Assembly (NCBI GenBank): GCA_051004735.1
Contig: JBPCKA010000056.1
Span: forward strand, 1-64,000
Direction of reading: 5' to 3'
Length of the DNA: 64,000 nucleotides
Source: Euzebya sp051004735
Lineage (GTDB): Bacteria > Actinomycetota > Nitriliruptoria > Euzebyales > Euzebyaceae
Position 1 is the stretch's first letter. Every line of letters starts with the position of its first letter. The notes beneath the pieces were generated by a model, which saw nothing but the letters and a program-made list of their open reading frames with translations, was not told the DNA's origin and did no database searches. Shown in pieces: positions 32,694 through 41,397 of this stretch. Made by a program: the position numbers and the translations under genes.

Positions 32694-33296
32694 ATGACCC
32701 GGACAGCCAGCATTGACACCCTGCGAAGCAAGATCAGCGGCATCACCGATGAGGAGCGTCGGGAGGCTGCTGCGAAAGAGGCAAGACGCCGTTGGGAAGA
32801 AGCCCGAGCCGTGTTGACCGATCGTGCGGATGCCCTCGGTGATGCGGCGGAGGAGCATTGGGGCCACGCTCGCCAGGCCGCCCGTCCTCAGGTGAAGAAG
32901 TTGCGGAAGAAGGCGAAGAAGGCAAGGAAGATGCTGGACGCCGACTTCGACCTTGACCGTTTCCGCTCAGAACTGTCCAGCGTCGGATCGCAGTTGGGCC
33001 ACGGGCTCACCTCGCTGAGCGTGGACCTGCGGGATGCCGGCGCCGCGGAAGCTGATCGCATCATCCAGGCCGTCCATGCCTCCGCGGAGGAAGTCCGCCT
33101 GAAGACGGTGGAGCAGGAACGCAAGCAGCGAGTGCGCGCATTGGTCGGCTGGACGATTTTCGGGATGGTGGCCGGTGCAGTGTTGGCGACCCAATTCGGC
33201 CCCAAGCAAGCCGACGAACCTGCTGACCTTCTGGCCGCCGAGCTCACCGATGACGTCACGGCCACCGAAGAGGAGTCACTCAGCGATCACCAATGA
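32694..33296 (+). CDS. Helical protein with one C-terminal membrane segment
   Basis: This 200-residue protein is highly charged and helical through residue ~145 (RREAAAKEARRRWEEARAVL; QVKKLRKKAKKARKMLDADF). A single hydrophobic segment follows (ALVGWTIFGMVAGAVLATQF), then an acidic tail (TATEEESLSDHQ). No signal peptide is visible. It is divergent from prfC, and its tail overlaps the convergent flavoprotein gene by 21 bases. Function is unknown. Confidence 0.7.
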   Translation: MTRTASIDTLRSKISGITDEERREAAAKEARRRWEEARAVLTDRADALGDAAEEHWGHARQAARPQVKKLRKKAKKARKMLDADFDLDRFRSELSSVGSQLGHGLTSLSVDLRDAGAAEADRIIQAVHASAEEVRLKTVEQERKQRVRALVGWTIFGMVAGAVLATQFGPKQADEPADLLAAELTDDVTATEEESLSDHQ

Positions 33297-33836
33297 CGGT
33301 GGGGGGGTGGCTCCCGGGTCGGTGTCTGTCGGCAGGCCAGCCCGGTCCCCGTGGAGGCCGGCGCGCTTCAGCGGTCCTGTACCTGAAGTCCGGACCCGCT
33401 GCACGTCGACCACGATCACGGTCGTGGCACTCAGTCCCGGTCGGCTGACCTCTGCCAGTGGCTCGGCTGATGCGGAAACCCGGGCAGTGCCTGCGATGCG
33501 CAAGACCTCGTCTTGACCGGCAACCATGAACAGCAGACCGATTCGAGGGTCGATCATCAGATTGTGGACCGTTTGATGAATACGACCGGCGACATCAGGC
33601 AGCCATAGCGTCCGCCCGTCGCGAACGCTGGCCAACGTGCCGGCCGCGCCACCCCGAGGGGAACAGGTCAGTCCGGCGTGGTCCGCGGTCGACACGACGA
33701 CGAACGTCGCGTGGTCCAGGAAGGCCAGATGGGCCTGATCCAATTCCCTGAGGACGGGGTTGTCGACCCGATCCACCGCGGTGGGTCCGGTGCCATACAA
33801 CTGGTCCAGGATGGCAGGATCGCCGATGAACTCCAT
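33276..33836 (-). CDS. Pyridoxamine 5'-phosphate oxidase-family flavoprotein
   Basis: This 186-residue protein has the split-barrel FMN-binding fold: LDHATFVVVSTADHAGLTCS, SPRGGAAGTL, TLWLPDVAGRIHQTVHNLMI, DPRIGLLFMVAGQDEVLRIA. It resembles the MSMEG_1061-like branch of FMN- or F420-binding oxidoreductases. The substrate is unknown. ATG at 33836 is the first in frame. It overlaps the neighbour tail to tail. Confidence 0.85.
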   Translation of the reverse strand: MEFIGDPAILDQLYGTGPTAVDRVDNPVLRELDQAHLAFLDHATFVVVSTADHAGLTCSPRGGAAGTLASVRDGRTLWLPDVAGRIHQTVHNLMIDPRIGLLFMVAGQDEVLRIAGTARVSASAEPLAEVSRPGLSATTVIVVDVQRVRTSGTGPLKRAGLHGDRAGLPTDTDPGATPPPSLVIAE

Positions 33837-33890
33837 CGCTAGCGGATCGTAGCGGTCACGTGCCCAAAACGTTCAACGGTGGGCGGGAAC

Positions 33891-36800
33891 TCACCCGGAC
33901 AGGTGCTGCCGGATTTCGGCCAACCGACCACGCAGCCGGGATTCACTCACCCTCGTGGCCGTGCCCAATGACTGGGCGAACAGGCTGACCCGGAACTCCT
34001 CCAACTGCCATCGCAACTCGCGCAGGGCATCGGCGCGGTCAGGGCGCAGGCGGACCAGCAGCCGGTACTCCTCCTCCAGATCGGTGATCAACGCAGTGTG
34101 TTCAGCATCGCGCCCGGGACTACGCCCCATCGTGTCCAGACGCACAAGGATTCCCTGGAGGTACCGAGGCAAATGCCCCAACTGGCGTCCCCCTGTGGCG
34201 GTGATGAAACCGGCGTACACCAGGCGACCGAGTTGGCGTGCGGCGTCGGTCCGGCCCTGCTGCAACGACTGGGGGGCGGGCTGCGCTAGTCGTTGCTTGA
34301 TGGACTGTGCGCGTGAGGCAATGTCGGCAGCGGCCTTGGTCGTCACGACCAGCAGTCGCGGGGAACGAACCACGACATCGTCCTTCAGCGTGTCAAACTC
34401 CTGCTTGGTCCAGACGGGGCCCCCGTGGTCGGACATGATCGCGTCGATCACGCAGGCCAGTGCGTCCTCCAGAACCGCGCTGATGTCGGGGTGGGGGGAT
34501 TGGGTCAACGCCAATTTGGTGGCGCGATCCAGTGTTCGGTCGACCATGCGGACGGGGTTCTGCAGGGCCAGCCGTAACAGACGGTGCGTGCCTGCCCACA
34601 TCTCCCGGCGCTGCTCCTGGGCCGTCGCAAAGGTTCGGACGCCGACAGCGTCGCCCTCATCGACCAGGGCTGGATAGCTGGTGACCTCAACGCCATTGCG
34701 GGTGCCGGTCACCGACCGCGGCAGGGAACCGACGCTCCAACCCGTCAGCCCCGACTGGTCGGGCAAGGACGTGGTCTGTGCAATCGCACGGCGCAGGTGA
34801 GCGGCGACACCGTTCTTCAACGCGGCAAGGTCGCCTCCGCTGGCGAGCACCCGACCGTCGTCAACGATTCGGTAGCGAACCCGCAGGTGGTCAGGAATCC
34901 TGACACCGCGCCATTCCTCGACCTGCACCGCAGCGCCACCGATGCGGGTCAGTTCGCGGGCGAGCAGCGGAAGCAGAGGACCATCGTCGGGTGAGATGCG
35001 TTGCAGAACCCGCGTCGCGGTGTCGGGTGCCGGAACCAACCCGCGTCTCAGATGCTTTGGCAGTCCCCGGATCAGGGCGACCACCAACTCGTGTCGCATA
35101 CCGGGCACCAGCCAGTCGAAGGTGCCGGCGTGCACGGTGGGCAGCAACTCCAAACCGACGTCCACCGTCACACCGTCTGCCTCAGGACGTGAGGGGTCGA
35201 AGGTGTAGGACACCGGGACCGATTCACCTCCCGCAGGAAGGTGGTCGGGGAAGTCCTGCTTGGACGGCACCTCCAATCCGGCCAACAACGCACCAACTGA
35301 GACGGTCAGCAGATCGGGTTGGTCCGCGGCGACCTTCCTCCACCAGGTGGTGAAATGTGCAGCCGAGGTGGCCTCAGGGCCGATCCGCTGCTCATAGAAC
35401 TGCACCAGCAGATCGCCGGGATCCGCCAGGGATCGTCTCAGGCGGTCCTCCAATCCCCTCACCTGTTGCAGCCGCGCGGCGTTGTCACGCTGGAAGTCGT
35501 AGCGGTGCGTCCAGTCTCCCTCCACCAGGGCGTGATGGATGAACATCTGTCGTGCCGCCTCAGGATCGATCCTGCTGAGGTTGATCGTGCGGCCGGTCAC
35601 GATCGGGATGCCCCTGAAGTTCACACGCTCAAGGACGGTCGCAGCACCGCGCCCCGGATCCCAGCGGGGTTCACCATGGCTGCGCGACACCAGATCACCG
35701 GCCAGCGGTTCGATCCACTGTGGCCGGATATGACAGGCAAGTCCGGCCCACAGGCGGTTTGTTTCGACCAGTTCTGCGGCCATGATCCAGGCTGGCGGAT
35801 TGTCCGACAGGGCAGAGCGTCGACCCACGACGAACCGGCTTCCACGCGTGCCCAGGTACTCCCGGCTGGACCCGTCGCGCATGCCGATGTTGGACAGCAG
35901 GCCCGCCAACATGGCTCGGTGAACTTCTTCACCGGGTTCTTCTTGTCGGCTGATCCGGATCCCCAGGTCCTTGCAGACCCGACGCAGTTGGCTGTAGACG
36001 TCCTGCCATTCCCGGATCCGCAGGTAGTGCAGGAACTCCTCGCTGCATCGTCTGCGGAACTGGTTTCCCGACAACTCCCTTCGGCTGGCGTTCAGGTGGT
36101 CCCACAGGTTGAGGATGGTCAGGAAGTCCGACGACGAGTTCATGAAGCGGGCGTGGTAGCGCTCGGCGGTGTGGGCCCGGTCCTGGGGGCGCTCACGCGG
36201 ATCCTGAATGGACAGACACGAGGCGATCACCATCACCTCATGGACGCATCCTTCCTCCTCAGCCGCCAGCACCATTCGGGCCAGACGAGGGTCCAGGGGG
36301 ATACGTGCCAGGCGTTTGCCGATCCCCGTCAGCGCGCGTCCACCAGGGTTGTTGGGTGCGGGAACCAGGGCATTCAACTCCTCAAGTACCGCCACCCCGT
36401 CAGCGACGGCCCTGCTCTCCGGTCGGTCGACGAACGGGAAGGCGGCGACGTCGCCCAACCCCAGGGCGGTCATCTGCAGCACCACGCTGGCCAGATTGGT
36501 CCGCATGATCTCGGGTTCGGTGAACTGGCTACGAGCCGCCAGGTCATCCTCCTCATACAGGCGGATCGCGATCCCAGGGCCCAGTCGGCCGCAGCGTCCC
36601 GAGCGCTGATCGGCCGAGGCGATGGAGATCTTTTCGATCGGGAGGCGTTGGACCTTGGTGCGGCGGTGGTACCTGGAGATGCGGGCAAGGCCCGGGTCAA
36701 CGACGTAGCGGATGCCTGGCACGGTCAGTGAGGTTTCGGCGATGTTGGTGGCGATGACCACCCGCCTGCCCCCATGGGGGTGGAAGATGCGCTGCTGTTC

Positions 36801-37664
36801 AGACGCTGACAGCCGGGCATACAGCGGCAGGATCTCGGTGTTGGTCAGCTTGGCTTTGCGCAGCGCGTCGGCGGCATCGCGGATGTCACGTTCACCGCTG
36901 GCAAAGACCAGGATGTCACCGGGGCCTTCGGCGGTCAGGTCCTGGACCGCCCGGACGATCCCGTCGGTCAGGTCGACGTCGACGGTGTTGCCCTGGTGAT
37001 CGGTGTCGGTCAGTGGTTGGTAGCGCAACTCGACCGGATAGGTCCGCCCGGAGACCTCAAAGATTGGTGCCGGTGTGCCGTCGGCGGCCGCGAAATGCTG
37101 GGCGAAACGTTGCGTGTCGATCGTGGCCGAGGTGACGATCACATGCAGGTCGGGGCGGCGAGGCAGCAACTGGGCCAGGTACCCCAGGATGAAGTCGATG
37201 TTCAGACCGCGTTCGTGTGCCTCGTCGATGATGATGGTGTCGTAGGCGGACAGGGTGCGATCCCGCTGTAGTTCGTTCAGCAGGATGCCGTCGGTCATTA
37301 CCTTGATCACTGAGGAATCGCTGACGGTGTCGGTGAAACGAACCTGGTAGCCAACCAGTCCGCCGATATTGGTGGACAGCTCCTGGGCGACGCGTTCGGC
37401 CACCGCCCGAGCAGCGATTCGGCGGGGCTGGGTGTGCCCGATACGGCCCCGAGTTCCTCGACCGGCGGCCAGACACAGCTTGGGCAGTTGAGTTGACTTT
37501 CCCGAACCCGTCTCGCCCGCCACGACGATCACCTGATACCTGGCGATGGCCGCGATCAGTTCGTCGGCTCGCTGTGCGATCGGCAGGTCAGGCGGCACGA
37601 CGATGGTCGGTGCCGCCGGGTTCCCCGAAGCAGTGGGGTGTTGTGGTCGAGTGGTACCCGTCAA
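33891..37664 (-). CDS. hrpA: ATP-dependent RNA helicase HrpA
   Basis: This is a 1257-residue DEAH-box helicase. Motif I is VVAGETGSGKSTQLPKLCLA, motif II IIIDEAHERGLNIDFILGYL, motif III IVTSATIDTQRFAQHF and motif VI SADQRSGRCGRLGPG. The HA2 and OB-fold regions follow, then the long C-terminal DUF3418 region typical of bacterial HrpA. HrpA rescues stalled or collided ribosomes and processes mRNA. TTG at 37664 overlaps the metA stop (TTGA), so both are translated together. Confidence 0.95.
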   Translation of the reverse strand: MTGTTRPQHPTASGNPAAPTIVVPPDLPIAQRADELIAAIARYQVIVVAGETGSGKSTQLPKLCLAAGRGTRGRIGHTQPRRIAARAVAERVAQELSTNIGGLVGYQVRFTDTVSDSSVIKVMTDGILLNELQRDRTLSAYDTIIIDEAHERGLNIDFILGYLAQLLPRRPDLHVIVTSATIDTQRFAQHFAAADGTPAPIFEVSGRTYPVELRYQPLTDTDHQGNTVDVDLTDGIVRAVQDLTAEGPGDILVFASGERDIRDAADALRKAKLTNTEILPLYARLSASEQQRIFHPHGGRRVVIATNIAETSLTVPGIRYVVDPGLARISRYHRRTKVQRLPIEKISIASADQRSGRCGRLGPGIAIRLYEEDDLAARSQFTEPEIMRTNLASVVLQMTALGLGDVAAFPFVDRPESRAVADGVAVLEELNALVPAPNNPGGRALTGIGKRLARIPLDPRLARMVLAAEEEGCVHEVMVIASCLSIQDPRERPQDRAHTAERYHARFMNSSSDFLTILNLWDHLNASRRELSGNQFRRRCSEEFLHYLRIREWQDVYSQLRRVCKDLGIRISRQEEPGEEVHRAMLAGLLSNIGMRDGSSREYLGTRGSRFVVGRRSALSDNPPAWIMAAELVETNRLWAGLACHIRPQWIEPLAGDLVSRSHGEPRWDPGRGAATVLERVNFRGIPIVTGRTINLSRIDPEAARQMFIHHALVEGDWTHRYDFQRDNAARLQQVRGLEDRLRRSLADPGDLLVQFYEQRIGPEATSAAHFTTWWRKVAADQPDLLTVSVGALLAGLEVPSKQDFPDHLPAGGESVPVSYTFDPSRPEADGVTVDVGLELLPTVHAGTFDWLVPGMRHELVVALIRGLPKHLRRGLVPAPDTATRVLQRISPDDGPLLPLLARELTRIGGAAVQVEEWRGVRIPDHLRVRYRIVDDGRVLASGGDLAALKNGVAAHLRRAIAQTTSLPDQSGLTGWSVGSLPRSVTGTRNGVEVTSYPALVDEGDAVGVRTFATAQEQRREMWAGTHRLLRLALQNPVRMVDRTLDRATKLALTQSPHPDISAVLEDALACVIDAIMSDHGGPVWTKQEFDTLKDDVVVRSPRLLVVTTKAAADIASRAQSIKQRLAQPAPQSLQQGRTDAARQLGRLVYAGFITATGGRQLGHLPRYLQGILVRLDTMGRSPGRDAEHTALITDLEEEYRLLVRLRPDRADALRELRWQLEEFRVSLFAQSLGTATRVSESRLRGRLAEIRQHLSG

Positions 37665-38719
37665 CGCTGGCGTATGCCCAGGGGATCGTCAGGGTCGATG
37701 CCGTCCATGAACGGCACACCCCGTTTGACGTTCATCAGTTGGTAGACCAGGCCCATCCAGTTGTTGAACACCGCCTTGGCCGTGTCCCGCCAGGTGTTGT
37801 CAAGGTGGGGGACCAGTTCAGCTTCCGGGAACGTCACCGTGGAATCGCCTGCCATCAGCTGTTCCAGGAACCTGGCGACCGTCCGGGCCGCCCCCGGCCC
37901 CAGGTAGTTAGCGGGCATCGGTGGCAGAGGGATCTCACCGGCCAGGTGCCGGTCGATCTCCCGCTTGTATTCCTTCAACAGACTGACCGTGTCGTATTCG
38001 GGGTGGCCTTGCAGGAACACGGTCCGGATGCCATCGGCGCTGGTGCCCAGATGAAAGTCCCCGTCCTCGGTCTCGGCAAGGACGCGCAGACCCGCCTGCG
38101 TCAATTGGGCAGAGCTGACCGCGTTCCAGCGCGAATGGGGCACGTCGTAACGCGTGTTGATCCCACGGAGCAACGGGTGGTCAGGGGCGGTGTTGCGATG
38201 GGAGAACACTCCCCAGCGCTTGGCCTGAAGGGGACGGCGCATCACGCCGTGGGTGTGCTGGACGATGGCGTGGGAGGACAGACATGAGCACAGTGTCGAG
38301 GTGACATGTTCGCCGGCCCATTCCATGACCTGCGCCAGCGGAGTCCAGAACGGCTCGTCCTCAAGTCGCGAGCTGCTGGGATTCGCACCGGTCACGACCA
38401 GCGCATCCAGTCCGTGCTCCTGCAACTGCGCGAAGGGGGTGTAGTAGCGGTCGATGTAGTCCTGAACGGGGCCCTCACGTCGCATACCTGGTGCGGTGAA
38501 GACATGCACATAGACCTGCACGATGGTGTTCGCGCCCCCGATCAGTCGCATGAACTGCTGCTCGGTCACCCGCAACGCGGCGTCGGGCATCATGTTGAGC
38601 AGCCCGATGTGCAGTTCGCGGATGTCCTGGGTCAGGGCCCGGTCCGTGTTGAGGACAGGCTCCCCCTCATTCAGCAGCGCAGCGAACGTGGGCAGGTCAG
38701 TGTGGGCGACTAGGGGCAT
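37661..38719 (-). CDS. metA: Homoserine O-acyltransferase, MetA family
   Basis: The protein has 352 residues. It acylates homoserine (succinyl or acetyl) to start methionine synthesis. The nucleophile Cys lies in TSTLCSCLSSHAIVQHTHGV and the His/Glu pair in TVFLQGHPEYDTVSLLKEYK. The opening HIGLLNMMPDAALRVTEQQF and the TGANPSSSRLEDEPFW oxyanion region are typical of MetA. The C-L-S-S-H-A nucleophile context differs from the C-W-G-A-Q-A of Escherichia coli MetA. ATG at 38719 has GAGAG upstream. A downstream transsulfuration enzyme is encoded at 48577. Confidence 0.88.
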   Translation of the reverse strand: MPLVAHTDLPTFAALLNEGEPVLNTDRALTQDIRELHIGLLNMMPDAALRVTEQQFMRLIGGANTIVQVYVHVFTAPGMRREGPVQDYIDRYYTPFAQLQEHGLDALVVTGANPSSSRLEDEPFWTPLAQVMEWAGEHVTSTLCSCLSSHAIVQHTHGVMRRPLQAKRWGVFSHRNTAPDHPLLRGINTRYDVPHSRWNAVSSAQLTQAGLRVLAETEDGDFHLGTSADGIRTVFLQGHPEYDTVSLLKEYKREIDRHLAGEIPLPPMPANYLGPGAARTVARFLEQLMAGDSTVTFPEAELVPHLDNTWRDTAKAVFNNWMGLVYQLMNVKRGVPFMDGIDPDDPLGIRQR

Positions 38720-38830
38720 GGCGTCTCTCGGGCGGGTGTCGGCCGACACGGTAGCCGCCCCGGTAGCCGATCGGCCATGCCAAGGCAGTGCGCAGGGGCC
38801 AAGTCGCGTTACCGTGTGCAGGGACCGGCC

Positions 38831-39898
38831 GTGACCCCGCCACCAGATTCGGACCCTCCCTTGTCCCACCATGCAGACAGCAACAGTATGGTCGCTTCAG
38901 ACGAGGGGCATCCGGTGGATATCTTGGACGCCGAGTCCATCATGCAGGCCGCCCTGGCCCAAGAGGGCGTGCCCGAGATCAAGGGCTCCCGGCCCGTCAC
39001 CGCGGCGGAGTTGCGGCTGCAGCGTCGTGTCGCCGTGCTGCTGACCGGGATCCCCTTCGTCGGGGTCGTCGTGGCGGTGGTTCTGCTGTGGGGCCGCGGT
39101 ATATCGGGACTTGACCTTGGCCTGTTGCTGGGATTTTGGATCTTCACGGGTCTTGGGATCACGGTGGGCTTCCACCGACTGTTCACCCATCGCAGCTTCG
39201 CGGTCGGCACACCGCTGCGGGTTGTCATGGCCGTCGCCGGCACGATGGGTGTCGAGGGATCGGTGATCCACTGGGTGGCCACCCACCGACGCCACCATGC
39301 CTATGCCGACACCTATGGCGATCCCCACTCACCCCACCTGGTGACCGATACCGGTCTGAAGGGCGCCGTCAAGGGGCTGTGGCACGCCCACATGGGTTGG
39401 TTCTTCGTGCCAGACGGGGTGCAGCCGCAGCATTGGGCGCCTGATCTGCTGGCCGATCCCGCGCTGGTCCGGGTCGAACGGGCGGCCCCGTGGATCATTG
39501 TGGGCTCATTCCTGGCCCCGCCGGTCATCGGAGGACTGGTGACCATGAGCATCGGCGGGGCGCTCAGTGCGCTGCTGTGGGGCAGCCTGGTGCGGGTCTT
39601 CCTGTTGCATCACATCACCTGGTCGATCAACTCGATCTGTCATTTCTTCGGCGAGCAGCCCTTCGACACGCGGGATGAGTCGGTGAACAACTGGCCACTG
39701 TCGCTGGTGTCCTTCGGCGAGTCGTGGCACAACAACCACCACGCCTTCCCGACGTCCGCCCGCCACGGCCTGCTACCGGGGCAGCTCGACCCCTCATGGC
39801 GGTTGATCCGGACGCTGGAACAGCTGAGCCTTGCCACCAACGTGAAGGTGCCTTCACCCGAGCAGATGGCCAAGAGGCGACGCGCCAGCGCCAGTTGA
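38831..39898 (+). CDS. Acyl-CoA delta-9 desaturase type fatty acid desaturase
   Basis: This 355-residue membrane di-iron enzyme introduces a cis double bond into acyl chains. The three histidine boxes are HRLFTHRS, HRRHHAYAD and HNNHHAFPTSARHG, with transmembrane helices such as VAVLLTGIPFVGVVVAVVLL. GTG at 38831 is chosen for GCAGGGA upstream; ATG at 38888 is possible. It is divergent from metA and may act together with the fatty-acid synthesis operon. Confidence 0.92.
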   Translation: MTPPPDSDPPLSHHADSNSMVASDEGHPVDILDAESIMQAALAQEGVPEIKGSRPVTAAELRLQRRVAVLLTGIPFVGVVVAVVLLWGRGISGLDLGLLLGFWIFTGLGITVGFHRLFTHRSFAVGTPLRVVMAVAGTMGVEGSVIHWVATHRRHHAYADTYGDPHSPHLVTDTGLKGAVKGLWHAHMGWFFVPDGVQPQHWAPDLLADPALVRVERAAPWIIVGSFLAPPVIGGLVTMSIGGALSALLWGSLVRVFLLHHITWSINSICHFFGEQPFDTRDESVNNWPLSLVSFGESWHNNHHAFPTSARHGLLPGQLDPSWRLIRTLEQLSLATNVKVPSPEQMAKRRRASAS

Positions 39899-39914
39899 GG
39901 CGTCCACGGCCCGC

Positions 39915-40466
39915 ATGACCACTGAGATGCAGTCCGAATCAAGCCGAGGGGTTGGCTATGGGGTCGGTGCCTAGCTGATCTGGGGGACATTTCCGCTGTA
40001 CTTTCGGCTGCTGCAGCGATCCGGTGCGGTGGAGATCATCCTGCGGGTATTTCATCAATCCTCTGGTCACCGTGATGTGTGGTTGATCTGGCTCAGCCTG
40101 ACCGGGCAGTCTACCTTCGCGGTGAACGCGCCGGTCCAGGCCCTGTTGTTGATGTCGGCCGGCCTGGCCACGGTCATCCCTCTGCTGTTGTTCGCAGCAG
40201 CGGCACGGCGGGTGCCGCTGTCCACCATCGGGTTGCTGCAGTACCTGGCACCTGTGCTGCAACTGATCTGCGGGGTGCTGTTCCTGGGTGAATCCATGGC
40301 ACCGTCGAGATGGGCCGGGTTCGCCATCGTGTGGACCGCTTTGGCGGTGCTGACACTGGACTCCCTCAGGCACGCCAGGCGCACCCGTGGCATCCGGCGG
40401 GGCGCCGAGCAGACGTCGGCGGCTCAGGCGGGCGTGCCGCCGCCGATCAGCAGCCCCACGACGTAG
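39915..40466 (+). pseudogene. rarD: RarD/EamA transporter, decayed
   Basis: ATG at 39915 opens a frame (SSRGVGYGVGA) that meets TAG at codon 20 (39972), where family members have an aromatic residue. It then continues in frame with LIWGTFPLYFRLLQRSGAVE, the typical RarD first helix. After IILRV the central ~120 residues are lost. The C-terminal part resumes with LLMSAGLATVIPLLLFAAAA and STIGLLQYLAPVLQLICGVL. Point nonsense plus internal deletion make it a pseudogene. Its end overlaps the VIT1-type gene. Confidence 0.85.
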
Positions 40467-41329
40467 GTCGCCCCGGCCGCGCCCCAGCCCAGGCCCAGCT
40501 GTCGTAGGCCCGCGCGAACCGCCGATCGCATCGTCAGCAGACTCAGGGTCGCGCCAACGACGTACAACAGCAGTCCGGTGGCGAACAGCGCGATCAGGGC
40601 CGCAGCCGTTCCGCTGGTGGCTAGGAAGGGAGCCAGGGGAATAAACGCCCCGAAAGAGAATGTGATGAACGATGCGATCGCGGCTTTCCAGGGATCGGCG
40701 TCGGCATCGCCGGACTCACCTGCCTGCAACACCTCGCGTTGGCTGGCAACCGAGACGTACTCGCCCACGGCCATGCTGAGGGCGCCTGCCACCAGCCCCG
40801 CGACCCCGGCGGTCACGACGGCCGAGGTGGTCGCCCCCGCGCCGAACACCCCGATGACCAGCGCGAGGTTGCTGACGATGCCGTCGCTGATCCCGAACAC
40901 GCCTGCCCGCAGCGTCCCGGCGATCTCCTGACGCCACGTCGGTGCCAGTGACCGCACCAGCTCGGTGTGATCCCTCTCGTCATCGACCATCTGCCGTGGG
41001 GCATGCGGTTCGTCGCTGTACTCGGTGATCTCGCGGCCCTCATGGCGTTCCAAGACTGGCATCGCACCGATCAGGCCGAATCGGCGGCCCAACAGCAATG
41101 CCAATCGTCCGGAGAAGCCCAGGCGGGGCGTGCCCGACGGCCCGTCGGCACCCAGACCGGTCAGAACGCGTTCCCAGTGCGCGGCGTGCGATTCCTCGCC
41201 GTGGGCTAGACGAAGCAGAACCTTGCGCTCGCGACCCTGCACGGTCTCGGCCAAGCGGCGGTACAGCAACGCTGCCTCACGTTCATCGGTGACGTAACCG
41301 CGGATTCGTTCCAATTCATCCTGGGCCAT
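40424..41329 (-). CDS. VIT1/CCC1-type transporter with ferritin-like N-terminus
   Basis: The protein has 301 residues. The first ~130 form a ferritin-like helical domain with metal-binding acids (DEREAALLYRRLAETVQGRE; AHGEESHAAHWERVL; MVDDERDHTELV). The rest is the VIT1/CCC1 membrane domain (GVFGISDGIVSNLALVIGVF; GALSMAVGEYVSVASQREVL). These proteins transport Fe2+ or Mn2+. ATG at 41329 gives the family-typical MAQDELERIRGYV. Confidence 0.9.
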   Translation of the reverse strand: MAQDELERIRGYVTDEREAALLYRRLAETVQGRERKVLLRLAHGEESHAAHWERVLTGLGADGPSGTPRLGFSGRLALLLGRRFGLIGAMPVLERHEGREITEYSDEPHAPRQMVDDERDHTELVRSLAPTWRQEIAGTLRAGVFGISDGIVSNLALVIGVFGAGATTSAVVTAGVAGLVAGALSMAVGEYVSVASQREVLQAGESGDADADPWKAAIASFITFSFGAFIPLAPFLATSGTAAALIALFATGLLLYVVGATLSLLTMRSAVRAGLRQLGLGWGAAGATYVVGLLIGGGTPA

Positions 41330-41397
41330 TGTCACGGTGTAGCACGCCGCGCGGGAACGTCCGTAATGTGATGAGCGTGGTGGACGTATGACGGGTG

